In this document: piece by piece, positions 34,998-42,750 of the stretch
How the letters are laid out: each line of letters starts with the position of its first letter
Numbering within the stretch: the stretch's first letter is position 1
NCBI GenBank assembly: GCA_046344715.1
Contig: JBKDKX010000017.1
Coordinates: forward strand, 3,948-67,947
Direction: 5' to 3'
DNA: 64,000 nucleotides
Source of the DNA: CAZAQK01 sp046344715
Lineage (GTDB): Bacteria > Pseudomonadota > Alphaproteobacteria > Rickettsiales > SXRF01
The notes under the pieces: generated by a model
The model's database searches: none
Told to the model about the DNA's origin: nothing
The model's input: the letters and a program-made list of their open reading frames with translations, nothing else
Translations under genes and position numbers: made by a program

Positions 34998-35047
34998 TTA
35001 TGGATATGGCGAAGAAGAAGTTTTCCACGTGGTTGCGGATGTATTTG

Positions 35048-35362
35048 CTATCTGCCGCCTGCAGTACCCAAGTCGCGGTCTGTATCATCCAAGCATTTCC
35101 CCAATTCATCCAAAGCATGAATCAATACCGGTATTCCTCGAGTAATTCTGGGGTCAAAGCACTCCCAAATGCCATTGTTTGGCAATAAAGGTGCGCGCCA
35201 AGTACATAAACACATAAGTGAACAATCTTCACTAACATATACAGAATCTCCTTTGCACATTCCGCCTGCTTTAGGAGGAATGGGCAGCATCTGCGCCGAT
35301 GCTTGTGATGTTGCGGTAATGGATAACGCCAGGAAGCTGGCTAAAAATAGTGATGATTTCAT
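35048..35362 (-). CDS. Small secreted Cys-rich protein, copy 1
   Basis: The family is not one I recognise. The 104-residue product has a clear Sec signal peptide (residues 1-23, ending ASA). The mature part has Cys at MCKG, then a CSLMCLC cluster followed by TWRAPLLPNNGIWECF. The CxC, the W-R-x-P-LLP block and the later W-x-CF are shared with the neighbouring paralog. A GGAGGA Shine-Dalgarno lies upstream of the start on the minus strand. The C-terminal 30 residues are absent from copy 2. It is likely periplasmic or extracellular. Confidence 0.75.
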   Translation of the reverse strand: MKSSLFLASFLALSITATSQASAQMLPIPPKAGGMCKGDSVYVSEDCSLMCLCTWRAPLLPNNGIWECFDPRITRGIPVLIHALDELGKCLDDTDRDLGTAGGR

Positions 35363-35499
35363 GATTCCTCCAATGGATGGTTTTTTATGCTTGACCTCTT
35401 CATTCTATGTGGGGGGGTAAACAAATAGTTAAAATTTTAACCAATATAGTTAATTTTATTAATTGTTATGAAGATTCAGGGGCTAAAACCTGTTTTATC

Positions 35500-35584
35500 G
35501 TCACCCCGCATTTATTGCGGGGTCTGGTATTAGTGCCACCCTGGCGACTCTCCCGCCGCGCTAGTGTTGGCGCAGCGGGGTGAC
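35500..35584. repeat. Palindromic repeat, family E copy 1
   Basis: GTCACCCCGC then ATTTATTGCGGGGTCTGG opens the element, and GCAGCGGGGTGAC closes it, so the ends are inverted. It lies between the two duplicated secreted-protein genes. Confidence 0.8.
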
Positions 35585-35643
35585 AGTAAAATGTTTCCGT
35601 GCGGTTGCGGATGTATTTGTTATCTACCGCCTGCAAAATCCAA

Positions 35644-35913
35644 TTAACGGCCTAGTACGTGTGGCATAGGATCGCGGACTCTTTCCCCAGAAGGAAAGCA
35701 CTTCCAATAGCCCACGTCTGGCAATAAAGGTGGCCGCCAATTACATACACAATACCTTGGAGCTAAACTAACACCGTCATGAACTTTATACACATCACGT
35801 GGCTTGCACGATGCGCCTTCCATAGGATAAACGATCAGCGGCTGTGCTGATGCCTGTGATGTTGCGGCAATGCACAACGCCAGGAAACTGGCTAAAAATA
35901 GTGATGATTTCAT
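35644..35913 (-). CDS. Small secreted Cys-rich protein, copy 2
   Basis: This is a paralog of the gene at 35048. The signal peptides differ at only two of the first 24 positions. The mature protein keeps the leading Cys (ASCKPRD), the CVCNWRPPLLPDVGYWKCF block and then diverges, ending early at 89 residues. Sequence homologous to the tail of copy 1 continues after its stop codon, so copy 2 is C-terminally shortened or copy 1 extended. Four Cys are shared, compatible with two disulfides. Function unknown. Confidence 0.75.
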   Translation of the reverse strand: MKSSLFLASFLALCIAATSQASAQPLIVYPMEGASCKPRDVYKVHDGVSLAPRYCVCNWRPPLLPDVGYWKCFPSGERVRDPMPHVLGR

Positions 35914-36073
35914 GATACCCCCGAATAGATTGTTTCTGAACTTGGTTTATAGATGTATTGCCCAATTATAAAGGGGGGGGGTAAATATTCAAATAATCAA
36001 TTGTTAAATTTATGTGACAAATGGTTGATATTATTAATAATTATGATGATTCAGGGATTACGCCCTATTTTTT

Positions 36074-36159
36074 GTCACCCCCCGATTAAATCGGGGGTCT
36101 AGGGACTCTTGCGAAGATCGAGCGTTTAGCTCCAGATCCCCGCACAAGGCGGGGATGAC
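36074..36159. repeat. Palindromic repeat, family E copy 2
   Basis: GTCACCCCCCGATTAAATCG opens the element and CCCCGCACAAGGCGGGGATGAC closes it. It ends one base before the rnd stop codon and lies between that gene and the duplication. The stretch 35914-36073 upstream of it is AT-rich duplication leader without a gene. Confidence 0.8.
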
Positions 36160-36160
36160 A

Positions 36161-37351
36161 TTAAACTTCCTCAAACACCACTTCTTTGCTTTTGGCGTTG
36201 AGCGAGAGTTTGAGTTTGCCTTCCATAAGGGCGGTGGCTTTATTGCCGAAAATATCGGCGCGCCAGCCAGTGAGTGCGGGGCTTTCAGTTTTGCCGAGTG
36301 CGATGGATTCGAGGTCATCTTTATTCGCGATGATGCTGGCACTCACACCATGTTTTTCTGATTTGACCTTAAGCAGTAGCTGCAACATGGCAATGGGTGT
36401 TGCGATATTTGGCGGCAGTTTTTTATGCTTGGGCACCTGCGGGTAATCTGCCGGCGGCAAGGCAAGGGCTGCCTCCACACAGGCTATGATGGCATCTTTC
36501 TTGGATTTTGAGAGGCTTTTTTCCACGCTGCGCAGGCGGGTGATGTCTTCTTCCTTGCGCGGCATGGAATGCGCCAGCTCTATCAGCGTATCATCTTTGA
36601 TGATACGGCCGCGCGGCACATCGGCCTTGCGCGCTTCCGCCTCACGCCACTTGGCCAGTTCGCGTAGTACGGCAAGATGTTTTGGGCGCATGTTGCCGAA
36701 TTTAAGCCGTTGCCACGCATCTTCCGGATTCGGCTGATACAAATCAGGGTTGGAAAGATAGGCGTGCTCCTCGGCGATCCAGCTTTCACGGTCACTGGCT
36801 TCGATTTTGATTTTCAGCTCATCATATATTACGCGCAGGTGGGTGACATCAGAAAGCGCATACGATAATTGTTTTTCGGAGAGCGGGCGTGCCGACCAAT
36901 CGGTGAAGCGCGAGCTTTTATCAATATCCTGACCAGCGATTTTATTCACCAGCGTTTCATAACTCACGGAATCACCATACCCGCACACAGCGGCGGCAAC
37001 TTGCGTGTCAAAAATAGGCGCAGGAATGTGGCCGGAGAGCATGAAGAAAATTTCAATATCCTGACGGCAGGCGTGAAATACTTTAAGCAGTTTTTTATTT
37101 TTCAGCAGTGCGAACACGGGCTTTAAGTCTATGCCTTCGGCCAGCGGGTCGATAATGCGCGCAGCCGTTTCGCCCGCAATCTGGATAAGGCAGAGGCGCG
37201 GGAAATAGGTTTTGTCGCGGATGAACTCGGTATCAACGGTGATATAATGCCCGTCTTCAACCTGCTTGCAGAATTCTACTAGTTCCGCCTGTGTAGTAAT
37301 GGGTGGTTTCATGGGGAGTTTATAGGGCAGGGGCATGGGTTTGTCACCCAT
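36161..37351 (-). CDS. rnd: Ribonuclease D
   Basis: RNase D is a 3'-5' exoribonuclease that trims tRNA precursors. The DEDD exonuclease core is intact: VDTEFIRDKTYFPRLCLIQIA (first D and E), VFHACRQDIEIF (second D) and LSYALSDVTHLRVIYDEL (Y-x3-D). One HRDC-like region follows around LRELAKWREAEARKADVPRGRIIKDD. The frame stays open to 37405 through repeat sequence; ATG at 37351 has a GAGGGG Shine-Dalgarno that itself belongs to a B-type repeat. ATGs at 37336 and 37312 are alternatives. The result is 396 residues. Confidence 0.95.
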   Translation of the reverse strand: MGDKPMPLPYKLPMKPPITTQAELVEFCKQVEDGHYITVDTEFIRDKTYFPRLCLIQIAGETAARIIDPLAEGIDLKPVFALLKNKKLLKVFHACRQDIEIFFMLSGHIPAPIFDTQVAAAVCGYGDSVSYETLVNKIAGQDIDKSSRFTDWSARPLSEKQLSYALSDVTHLRVIYDELKIKIEASDRESWIAEEHAYLSNPDLYQPNPEDAWQRLKFGNMRPKHLAVLRELAKWREAEARKADVPRGRIIKDDTLIELAHSMPRKEEDITRLRSVEKSLSKSKKDAIIACVEAALALPPADYPQVPKHKKLPPNIATPIAMLQLLLKVKSEKHGVSASIIANKDDLESIALGKTESPALTGWRADIFGNKATALMEGKLKLSLNAKSKEVVFEEV

Positions 37352-37353
37352 GA

Positions 37354-37470
37354 TATTTCCCCTCTCCCTTGGGTTGGGATGGTTAGGGAGGGGAGGTATT
37401 GTCATCCTGAGCGAAGGCCTTTAGGCCTTAGTCGAAGGATCTTAAGATTCTTCGCTACGCTCAAAATGAC
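37354..37470. repeat. Adjacent B and A palindromic repeats upstream of rnd
   Basis: The B element (CCCCTCTCCCTTGGGTTGGG to GGGAGGGG, 37358-37395) is followed at once by an A element (37401-37470, GTCATCCTGAGCGAAGG to CTCAAAATGAC). The B part supplies the GAGGGG ribosome site of rnd. Confidence 0.8.
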
Positions 37471-37494
37471 ATTGATGGCGGGGATGACAAAAGG

Positions 37495-38811
37495 TTAACG
37501 GCTCTGTCCGGCTGGCTGATATGCGCTCAGCACCTGGTCTATAGCTGCGGCAAGGGCTTTTTCCTGCATGGAAGGGGTAATTGCCCCAACAGCGGTTTCT
37601 TCCACCTTGGCCATGGTGGCTTGTTGCTTGGGTGCATCCATTCCAGCGAGGGATTTAATTACTTCATAGGCTTGACCGGCGGGTAAATCCATAGAGATAT
37701 GCAGTTTACCATCTTTATCGGTTGAAACTTCTGGGCGGCCTTTGGCTTCCACCTGCTGGCCCTTGGGTTTGCCCCAGTTGTCAGTGTCTTTGAAGGTGTC
37801 ATCGGCGATGAAGCTGTCGACATCCTTGGCTAGTTCAGGCTTTGCCTTTTTCAGGCGCACCAGAGATTTGATTACGGCGCGTTTCATATCTTCACGGCCA
37901 GCAATTTTGGGAAAAAGTTCATTGGCGGTATCGCCCGCATGGAGGAACGAACGGCCAAGCGACTTACCCAGTTGCTCTATTGTCAGGCTATCTAATGGAT
38001 TCGTTGCGGCAATCTTTCTCTTTTCTTCTTCTGGCTTGCCATAAAACTTAGGAGGATCTTGCACTTCCTGTGCCTGTACAGGAGACATGATAGTAATATT
38101 TACCTGAGCGGGAATGCTCATTCTATCCTGCTTATTATATTCATGGCTGCTGATTTGGAAGGTCAGTTTATCCACTTGTTCTTTAATGGTAGCCCTGCCT
38201 GCGGCATCGGTAACGTTCTTATATTTTGCTAGGCGTTCGGCAAGCAACGCTTTAATCGCCGGAAGCCTGCTTTTGATATTGGCCTCGGCCGCTTCAATCA
38301 GTGCTTTACTGTTGGGCTGTTCATCACGTGTTAATGGCAGTGTCATATTTACGCTTATGCCACCGTTATCCTTGCTGATGTCCAGCGCATGCGCTTTCAG
38401 GCTATTACCCCAGCCAGTTTCTTCTGCCACATCGGGCTTGAAGCCGCCCCATTCCAAATAATTTTTTGGAACATCTGCACCTTGTGCAATCATGCGTTCA
38501 AGGTTTTTGCGCATGGTGTTCGCATGCTCGGCATCGGATTCAAACTGCACCTTATCTTTAAGCGCAGGCAATTTGGCGAGTACGACCTTTACTGCATTGG
38601 CAACTGCAAGCGGCGTCTGTGTTACTGAGGGATGTGAAATAGTAATATCAAGCCCTTCTTTAATCTCGGGCTCGCCACGTGGATGCGTCATGCTGTTGCG
38701 TAGCTTAGAGGTGATGGTAATGCTTGCATCAGATAAGTTTGCTGATAACTGCTTTTCCAATGCCGATGCGGCGGCAAGGTTTTCTGCGGGGAGGGTGGTT
38801 TCTTCAGCCAT
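37495..38811 (-). CDS. Orphan protein of unknown function, 438 aa, with repeated modules
   Basis: I do not recognise this protein. ATG at 38811 has GAGAGG six bases upstream; the open frame to 38859 lacks support. There is no signal peptide or membrane span. Several segments share a pattern of a beta-like strand ending in Pro, then a helix (for example LDITISHP, ISVNMTLP, VNITIMSP, LHISMDLP), two of them followed by LPALK or LPAIK. This suggests degenerate internal repeats. The start is acidic (MAEETT) and the C-terminus ends QPAGQSR. It is a single gene flanked by repeats. Confidence 0.75.
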   Translation of the reverse strand: MAEETTLPAENLAAASALEKQLSANLSDASITITSKLRNSMTHPRGEPEIKEGLDITISHPSVTQTPLAVANAVKVVLAKLPALKDKVQFESDAEHANTMRKNLERMIAQGADVPKNYLEWGGFKPDVAEETGWGNSLKAHALDISKDNGGISVNMTLPLTRDEQPNSKALIEAAEANIKSRLPAIKALLAERLAKYKNVTDAAGRATIKEQVDKLTFQISSHEYNKQDRMSIPAQVNITIMSPVQAQEVQDPPKFYGKPEEEKRKIAATNPLDSLTIEQLGKSLGRSFLHAGDTANELFPKIAGREDMKRAVIKSLVRLKKAKPELAKDVDSFIADDTFKDTDNWGKPKGQQVEAKGRPEVSTDKDGKLHISMDLPAGQAYEVIKSLAGMDAPKQQATMAKVEETAVGAITPSMQEKALAAAIDQVLSAYQPAGQSR

Positions 38812-38913
38812 AATGCCTCTCAAGGTATATCTATAAATCAGGATTCCATCATACCCCAAAACGGCTTCTTCTTAAGTGAAGGTTTTATGACAGCTTGGCA
38901 TGCCCGTTTCCCT

Positions 38914-38939
38914 GTCATTCCGGCGCAGGCCGGAATCAA
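38914..38939. repeat. Short palindrome, family D copy 1
   Basis: GTCATTCCGGCGCAGGCCGGAATC is a compact hairpin in the 360-base gap before aspS. The rest of that gap (38940-39097) is AT-rich; AATATTGGA facing TCCAATATA at 39042-39063 could fold as a small hairpin. No gene is seen there. Confidence 0.7.
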
Positions 38940-39097
38940 TGTGAATTAACCGTAATATCAATTGGTTATGGACAGTGGCACAACCATATGAGATGGCTAT
39001 CACCCAATGGTCTGTATTCAGGCCAAAGCAGTATTGATGTAAAATATTGGATTTCTCCAATATATCCGTTATAGAAGCCTATCTTAAATTTAGAATC

Positions 39098-39158
39098 GTC
39101 ATTCCCGCGAAAGCGGGAATCCAGTTGTAACGTGGATACCGGCCTTCGCCGGTATGAC
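39098..39158. repeat. Palindromic repeat, family D copy 2, next to the aspS start
   Basis: GTCATTCCCGCGAAAGCGGG opens the element and GGCCTTCGCCGGTATGAC closes it. It ends 13 bases before the aspS ATG, and the GAGGA Shine-Dalgarno follows directly. Confidence 0.8.
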
Positions 39159-39171
39159 AGAATGAGGAATT

Positions 39172-40986
39172 ATGCACGCATACCGTACACATAACTGCAA
39201 CCAGCTCAATGCCAGCCATGTCGGCAGCACCGTAAAACTTTCCGGCTGGGTGCATCGTAAGCGCGACCATGGTGATTTGCTATTTGTGGATCTGCGTGAT
39301 CATTACGGCATCACACAGCTGGTGGCGGCCAAGGGTAATCCGCATCTTGATGCACTTTCCAAAGTGAGCCTTGAGAGTGTGATTCTGATTTCCGGTAAGG
39401 TGGTGGCGCGTATACCAGAAACGGTGAATAAGGACTTGCCAACGGGCGCGATTGAAGTATCGGTGGAAACATACACTCTGGAATCTGCGGCTGAAGCACT
39501 GCCGCTGCAAATCAATGCCGAGCGCGAACAGCCGGAAGAAACCCGCCTGAAATACCGCTTCCTTGATTTGCGTCGTGAAAAACTGCACAAAAATATTATG
39601 CTGCGCTCTCAGGTGATTTCATCGCTTCGCCGCCGTATGACGGAAAGTGGCTTCAATGAATTCCAGACACCGATTTTAACGGCAAGCTCGCCGGAAGGTG
39701 CGCGTGATTACTTAGTTCCTAGCCGCATCCATCCGGGTAAATTTTATGCGCTGCCGCAAGCACCGCAGCAGTTTAAGCAGCTGCTGATGGTTTCCGGCTT
39801 TGATAAATATTTCCAAATCGCCCCATGCTTCCGCGATGAAGATGGCCGTGCTGACCGCTCTCCAGGTGAATTCTATCAGCTTGATATCGAGATGAGCTTT
39901 GTAACGCAGGATGATGTATTTTCTGCCATCGAGCCGGTGCTGGAAGGCGTGTTCAAAGAATTTGGTGATAAGCAGGTAACACCCGCGCCATTCCCGCGCA
40001 TGACCTACAAAGATTCTATGCTGAAATATGGATCTGATAAACCAGACCTCCGCAATCCGATTGAGATCGTGGATGTGACAGAATTCTTCGCAGATGAAGC
40101 CGTATCGTTCAAAGCATTCAAAGGCAAAACCGTACGCGCAATTCCTGCGCCTGCATGTGCCGATAAACCACGCAGCTTCTTTGATAAGCTCAATGACTGG
40201 GCGAAGGAAGAGGGCGCGGCGGGGCTTGGTTACATCACTGTGGACGCTGAGAAAAAAGCCGGTGGCCCGATTGCTAAATTCATTCCGGAACCGGTACTTT
40301 CCAAGATGCTTGAAAAAGCAAAAGTACCGGCGGGGGGTACATTATTCTTCGTGGCCGATGAGAAAGAACTTGCCGCCTCAAAGATGGCAGGCAAGGCGCG
40401 TATCAAGCTTGGCAATGAATTAGACTTGCTGGAAAAGGGCGTATTCAAATTCTGCTGGGTGGTGGATTTCCCATATTTCGAATTTGATGAAGACGAGAAG
40501 AAAATCATCTTCTCGCACAACCCATTCTCGATGCCCCAGGGGGGTATGGAGGCACTGCTGAATAAAAACCCGCTGGATATTCTTGCGTATCAGTATGACA
40601 TTGTGTGTAATGGTGTGGAATTATCAAGTGGCGCGATTCGTAACCACAAGCCGGAGATTATGTATAAGGCATTTGAAATCGCTGGCTACGGCCCCGAGGT
40701 TGTGGATAAGAAATTTGGCGGTATGATCTCTGCGTTCAAATTCGGAGCACCGCCACACGGTGGCCTTGCCCCGGGTGTTGACCGCATGGTGATGCTGCTG
40801 GCCGACGAGCCAAACATCCGCGAAGTCATCTGTTTCCCGATGAACCAGAAAGCCGAAGACCTCCTGATGCAGGCACCGAACGTGGCGGAAGAAAAACAGC
40901 TGCGTGAACTGCATTTGCAACTCTCGCCAAAAGCAAAACAGTTGCTGGCGGAAGAAGCAGAAAAAGGCAAAGAGCAGGCGGCGTAG
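39172..40986 (+). CDS. aspS: Aspartate--tRNA ligase
   Basis: AspRS charges tRNA-Asp. The N-terminal OB-fold anticodon domain (VKLSGWVHRKRDHGDLLFVDLRDHYGITQLV) is followed by class II motif 1, motif 2 (IAPCFRDEDGRADRSPGEFYQLDIEMSF), the bacterial GAD insert (about 280-420) and motif 3 (GGLAPGVDRMVMLL), ending FPMNQKAEDLLMQAP. Its 604 residues are normal for the bacterial type. No asnS or gatCAB is in the window, so discriminating activity cannot be judged. GAGGA precedes the ATG, immediately after a palindromic repeat. Confidence 0.97.
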   Translation: MHAYRTHNCNQLNASHVGSTVKLSGWVHRKRDHGDLLFVDLRDHYGITQLVAAKGNPHLDALSKVSLESVILISGKVVARIPETVNKDLPTGAIEVSVETYTLESAAEALPLQINAEREQPEETRLKYRFLDLRREKLHKNIMLRSQVISSLRRRMTESGFNEFQTPILTASSPEGARDYLVPSRIHPGKFYALPQAPQQFKQLLMVSGFDKYFQIAPCFRDEDGRADRSPGEFYQLDIEMSFVTQDDVFSAIEPVLEGVFKEFGDKQVTPAPFPRMTYKDSMLKYGSDKPDLRNPIEIVDVTEFFADEAVSFKAFKGKTVRAIPAPACADKPRSFFDKLNDWAKEEGAAGLGYITVDAEKKAGGPIAKFIPEPVLSKMLEKAKVPAGGTLFFVADEKELAASKMAGKARIKLGNELDLLEKGVFKFCWVVDFPYFEFDEDEKKIIFSHNPFSMPQGGMEALLNKNPLDILAYQYDIVCNGVELSSGAIRNHKPEIMYKAFEIAGYGPEVVDKKFGGMISAFKFGAPPHGGLAPGVDRMVMLLADEPNIREVICFPMNQKAEDLLMQAPNVAEEKQLRELHLQLSPKAKQLLAEEAEKGKEQAA

Positions 40987-40993
40987 CCGCAAG

Positions 40994-41695
40994 TTATTTG
41001 CGCGGCTGGCGCACTTCAATCCCTAATGTCGTGGCAATTTTGCTTAAGGCACTTGCTGTCTGCGCGTGGATATCACTCAATATCTGCACATCCGTTGCTG
41101 ATTCACCTTGTTGCAGGGATTCCATGAAATCTGTGTCTACGGCATCTGCTGATTTTTTTGTGTAATAGGCATCCATTTCTTTATATTCTTTTGCACGGCT
41201 TTGGAGTGCTGCGATACCATTTTGTATCGTTGCTGATGTTGGCCGTATGCCATTCCTCGCCAGATTATCCACTGCCAACAGTACATTGAGGATATTTTTT
41301 TCCCTAGCCATATCAACCTTGGCCGTTTTGCTCATAAATTCTGGAATTCTTTCTGGGGATGATTGTGCAAGTTCTCGGATTGCGTCCCAATTTTCCAAGT
41401 AAACACCGTTTCTATCTGCCCAGAGATTACCAAGGGCTTCCAGCATGGTCATGTCATGATTTAGAGGAGGAAAATCTAATATAGAAAGCTTCCCGTCCTC
41501 ATATTGCTTAATTACTGCTTTGGGATTGGCAAGATACTCCTCACGATAATTAGAGGAAACAATACCTCTGGTGGTACCTAGCAATTCAAATATCTGCTTA
41601 ACTCTTGAGAGTGTGATAACGTCTGCTAATTTTTTATCAAGCAATGCATTCGCTTGCTGCTGTGCTTGTGTGAGATCTTGTCTTTTTTCTTCCAT
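40994..41695 (-). CDS. Orphan protein of unknown function, 233 aa
   Basis: I do not recognise this protein. It is polar and predicted all-helical by eye, with long amphipathic stretches (for example QAQQQANALLDKKLADVITLSRVKQIFELLG near the N-terminus and ILSDIHAQTASALSKIATTLG near the C-terminus). It has no Cys, no signal peptide and no membrane span. The C-terminus is basic (RQPRK). It is convergent with aspS (7-base gap) and divergent from the nitrilase gene. The lean toward coiled-coil-like helices and the basic tail are compatible with a secreted effector, but this is not shown. Confidence 0.75.
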   Translation of the reverse strand: MEEKRQDLTQAQQQANALLDKKLADVITLSRVKQIFELLGTTRGIVSSNYREEYLANPKAVIKQYEDGKLSILDFPPLNHDMTMLEALGNLWADRNGVYLENWDAIRELAQSSPERIPEFMSKTAKVDMAREKNILNVLLAVDNLARNGIRPTSATIQNGIAALQSRAKEYKEMDAYYTKKSADAVDTDFMESLQQGESATDVQILSDIHAQTASALSKIATTLGIEVRQPRK

Positions 41696-41812
41696 AATTA
41701 GGGCTCTGGTAGGTCGTTCATCGTGGTCAATTATATAGTAATATGGTTTTTATTTTGTTACAGTTCCACGAAAATATAGGAATTATATATTAAATATATC
41801 AATATAAATCAT

Positions 41813-42673
41813 ATGGTTATTAAAATCGCACTTCTCCAAATGACTAGCGGGGCGGATATTGCCGAAAATATCACCCGTTTTGAGGCGTTAGCGGCTGAGG
41901 CGGCAGCTCAAGGCGCGCAGTTCATTGCCACGCCGGAGAATATTTTTTTGATGGAAGAGTCCGGCAAGCCGCGCAGCTTTTATATGCAAGCCGAACATCC
42001 GGGTGTTAAAACAGCGGCGGAAGTGGCTAAGAAATATAAAGTATGGCTGCTCATTGGAAGTGTGGCGGTGCTGCCTGATAACCCTCTCCCTGAAGGGGAG
42101 GGAATAAAAACCTATAACCGTTCCATATTGTTTAATCCGCAGGGTGAAATTGCCGCGCATTACGATAAAATTCATCTGTTCGATGTGGAAGTGGGTGATG
42201 GGCAGAATTACCGTGAATCGGCGAAGATAATCGCTGGGGATAGGGCGGTGGTTGCAACTATCACCCCCTTCCTAACCCTCCCCCCTCAATGGGGAGGGGA
42301 TATCATGCTTGGAATGAGTATTTGCTACGATGTTCGTTTCCCCCACCTATACCGTGCATTAGCCCAAAAAGGTGCAGAAATTCTTGCTGTGCCTGCAGCA
42401 TTTACGGCGGTGACGGGTGAAGCACATTGGCATACGTTGTTGCGCGCGCGCGCTATTGAGAATGGTTGCTTTGTAATAGCACCAGCGCAGTGTGGCACCC
42501 ATCCGGGCAACCGCAAAACCTTCGGCCATTCGCTGGTGGTTGACCCGTGGGGCAAAGTGCTCGCCGATGGGGGCACGGAAGAAGGTGTGGTATTGGTGGA
42601 TATTGATTTAGGTGATGTGGCCAAAGCGCGCGCGAAGATTCCAAGCCTTATGCATGATCGGGAGTTTGAGTAA
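41813..42673 (+). CDS. Nitrilase-family carbon-nitrogen hydrolase
   Basis: This is a Nit1/Nit2-like amidase; relatives hydrolyse omega-amides or deaminated glutathione. The catalytic triad is visible: Glu in FIATPENIFLMEE, Lys in HYDKIHLFDVE and Cys in SICYDVRFPHLYRAL. Two short in-frame insertions come from palindromic repeats: DNPLPEGEGIK (DNA 42082-42102) and ITPFLTLPPQWGGD (42261-42300), both in loops between core strands. The 286-residue frame is otherwise intact. ATG at 41813 lies in an AT-rich leader without a clear Shine-Dalgarno. It probably remains functional. Confidence 0.93.
   Translation: MVIKIALLQMTSGADIAENITRFEALAAEAAAQGAQFIATPENIFLMEESGKPRSFYMQAEHPGVKTAAEVAKKYKVWLLIGSVAVLPDNPLPEGEGIKTYNRSILFNPQGEIAAHYDKIHLFDVEVGDGQNYRESAKIIAGDRAVVATITPFLTLPPQWGGDIMLGMSICYDVRFPHLYRALAQKGAEILAVPAAFTAVTGEAHWHTLLRARAIENGCFVIAPAQCGTHPGNRKTFGHSLVVDPWGKVLADGGTEEGVVLVDIDLGDVAKARAKIPSLMHDREFE
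42082..42102. repeat. Short B-type palindrome inside the nitrilase gene
   Basis: CCCTCTCCCTGAAGGGGAGGG is the core of the B family, here read in frame as PLPEGEG in a surface loop between the AVLPD strand and TYNRSILFN. Confidence 0.8.
42261..42300. repeat. B-type repeat inside the nitrilase gene
   Basis: This 40-base module matches intergenic 34956-34995 in 36 of 40 positions. It is translated in frame just before the strand that leads into the catalytic Cys (GMSICYD). Confidence 0.85.
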
Positions 42674-42674
42674 C

Positions 42675-42750
42675 GTCATCCTGAGTGTAGTGAAGGATCT
42701 TTCCATTATTGCATAAGATCCTTCGACTCGCTACGATCGCTCAGGATGAC
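42675..42750. repeat. Palindromic repeat, family A copy 4
   Basis: GTCATCCTGAGTGTAGTG to CTCAGGATGAC, lying between the convergent nitrilase and ubiG genes. Its right half supplies the last codons and stop of ubiG. Confidence 0.8.

Larger units (their letters stand above)
35017..36073. repeat. Segmental tandem duplication with two small secreted-protein genes
   Basis: About 500 bases are present twice, offset by roughly 550-570. Each copy has a downstream GGTTGCGGATGTATTTG block, a small minus-strand gene, a G-run of eight or nine before a GTAAA, an AT-rich leader and a trailing GATTCAGGG that leads into a GTCACCCC repeat. The copies have diverged, so the event is not recent. The gap 35363-35643 between the genes is explained by the leader and repeat E. 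Confidence 0.8.

Noticed and set aside
35169..35420. Plus-strand frame overlapping the first secreted-protein gene
   Set aside because: It is antisense to a gene with a signal peptide and a conserved paralog, and has no ribosome site.
38940..39097. Possible small RNA or tRNA before aspS
   Set aside because: No cloverleaf, no GTTCGAATC-type T-arm and no CCA end could be found; only weak hairpins are present.
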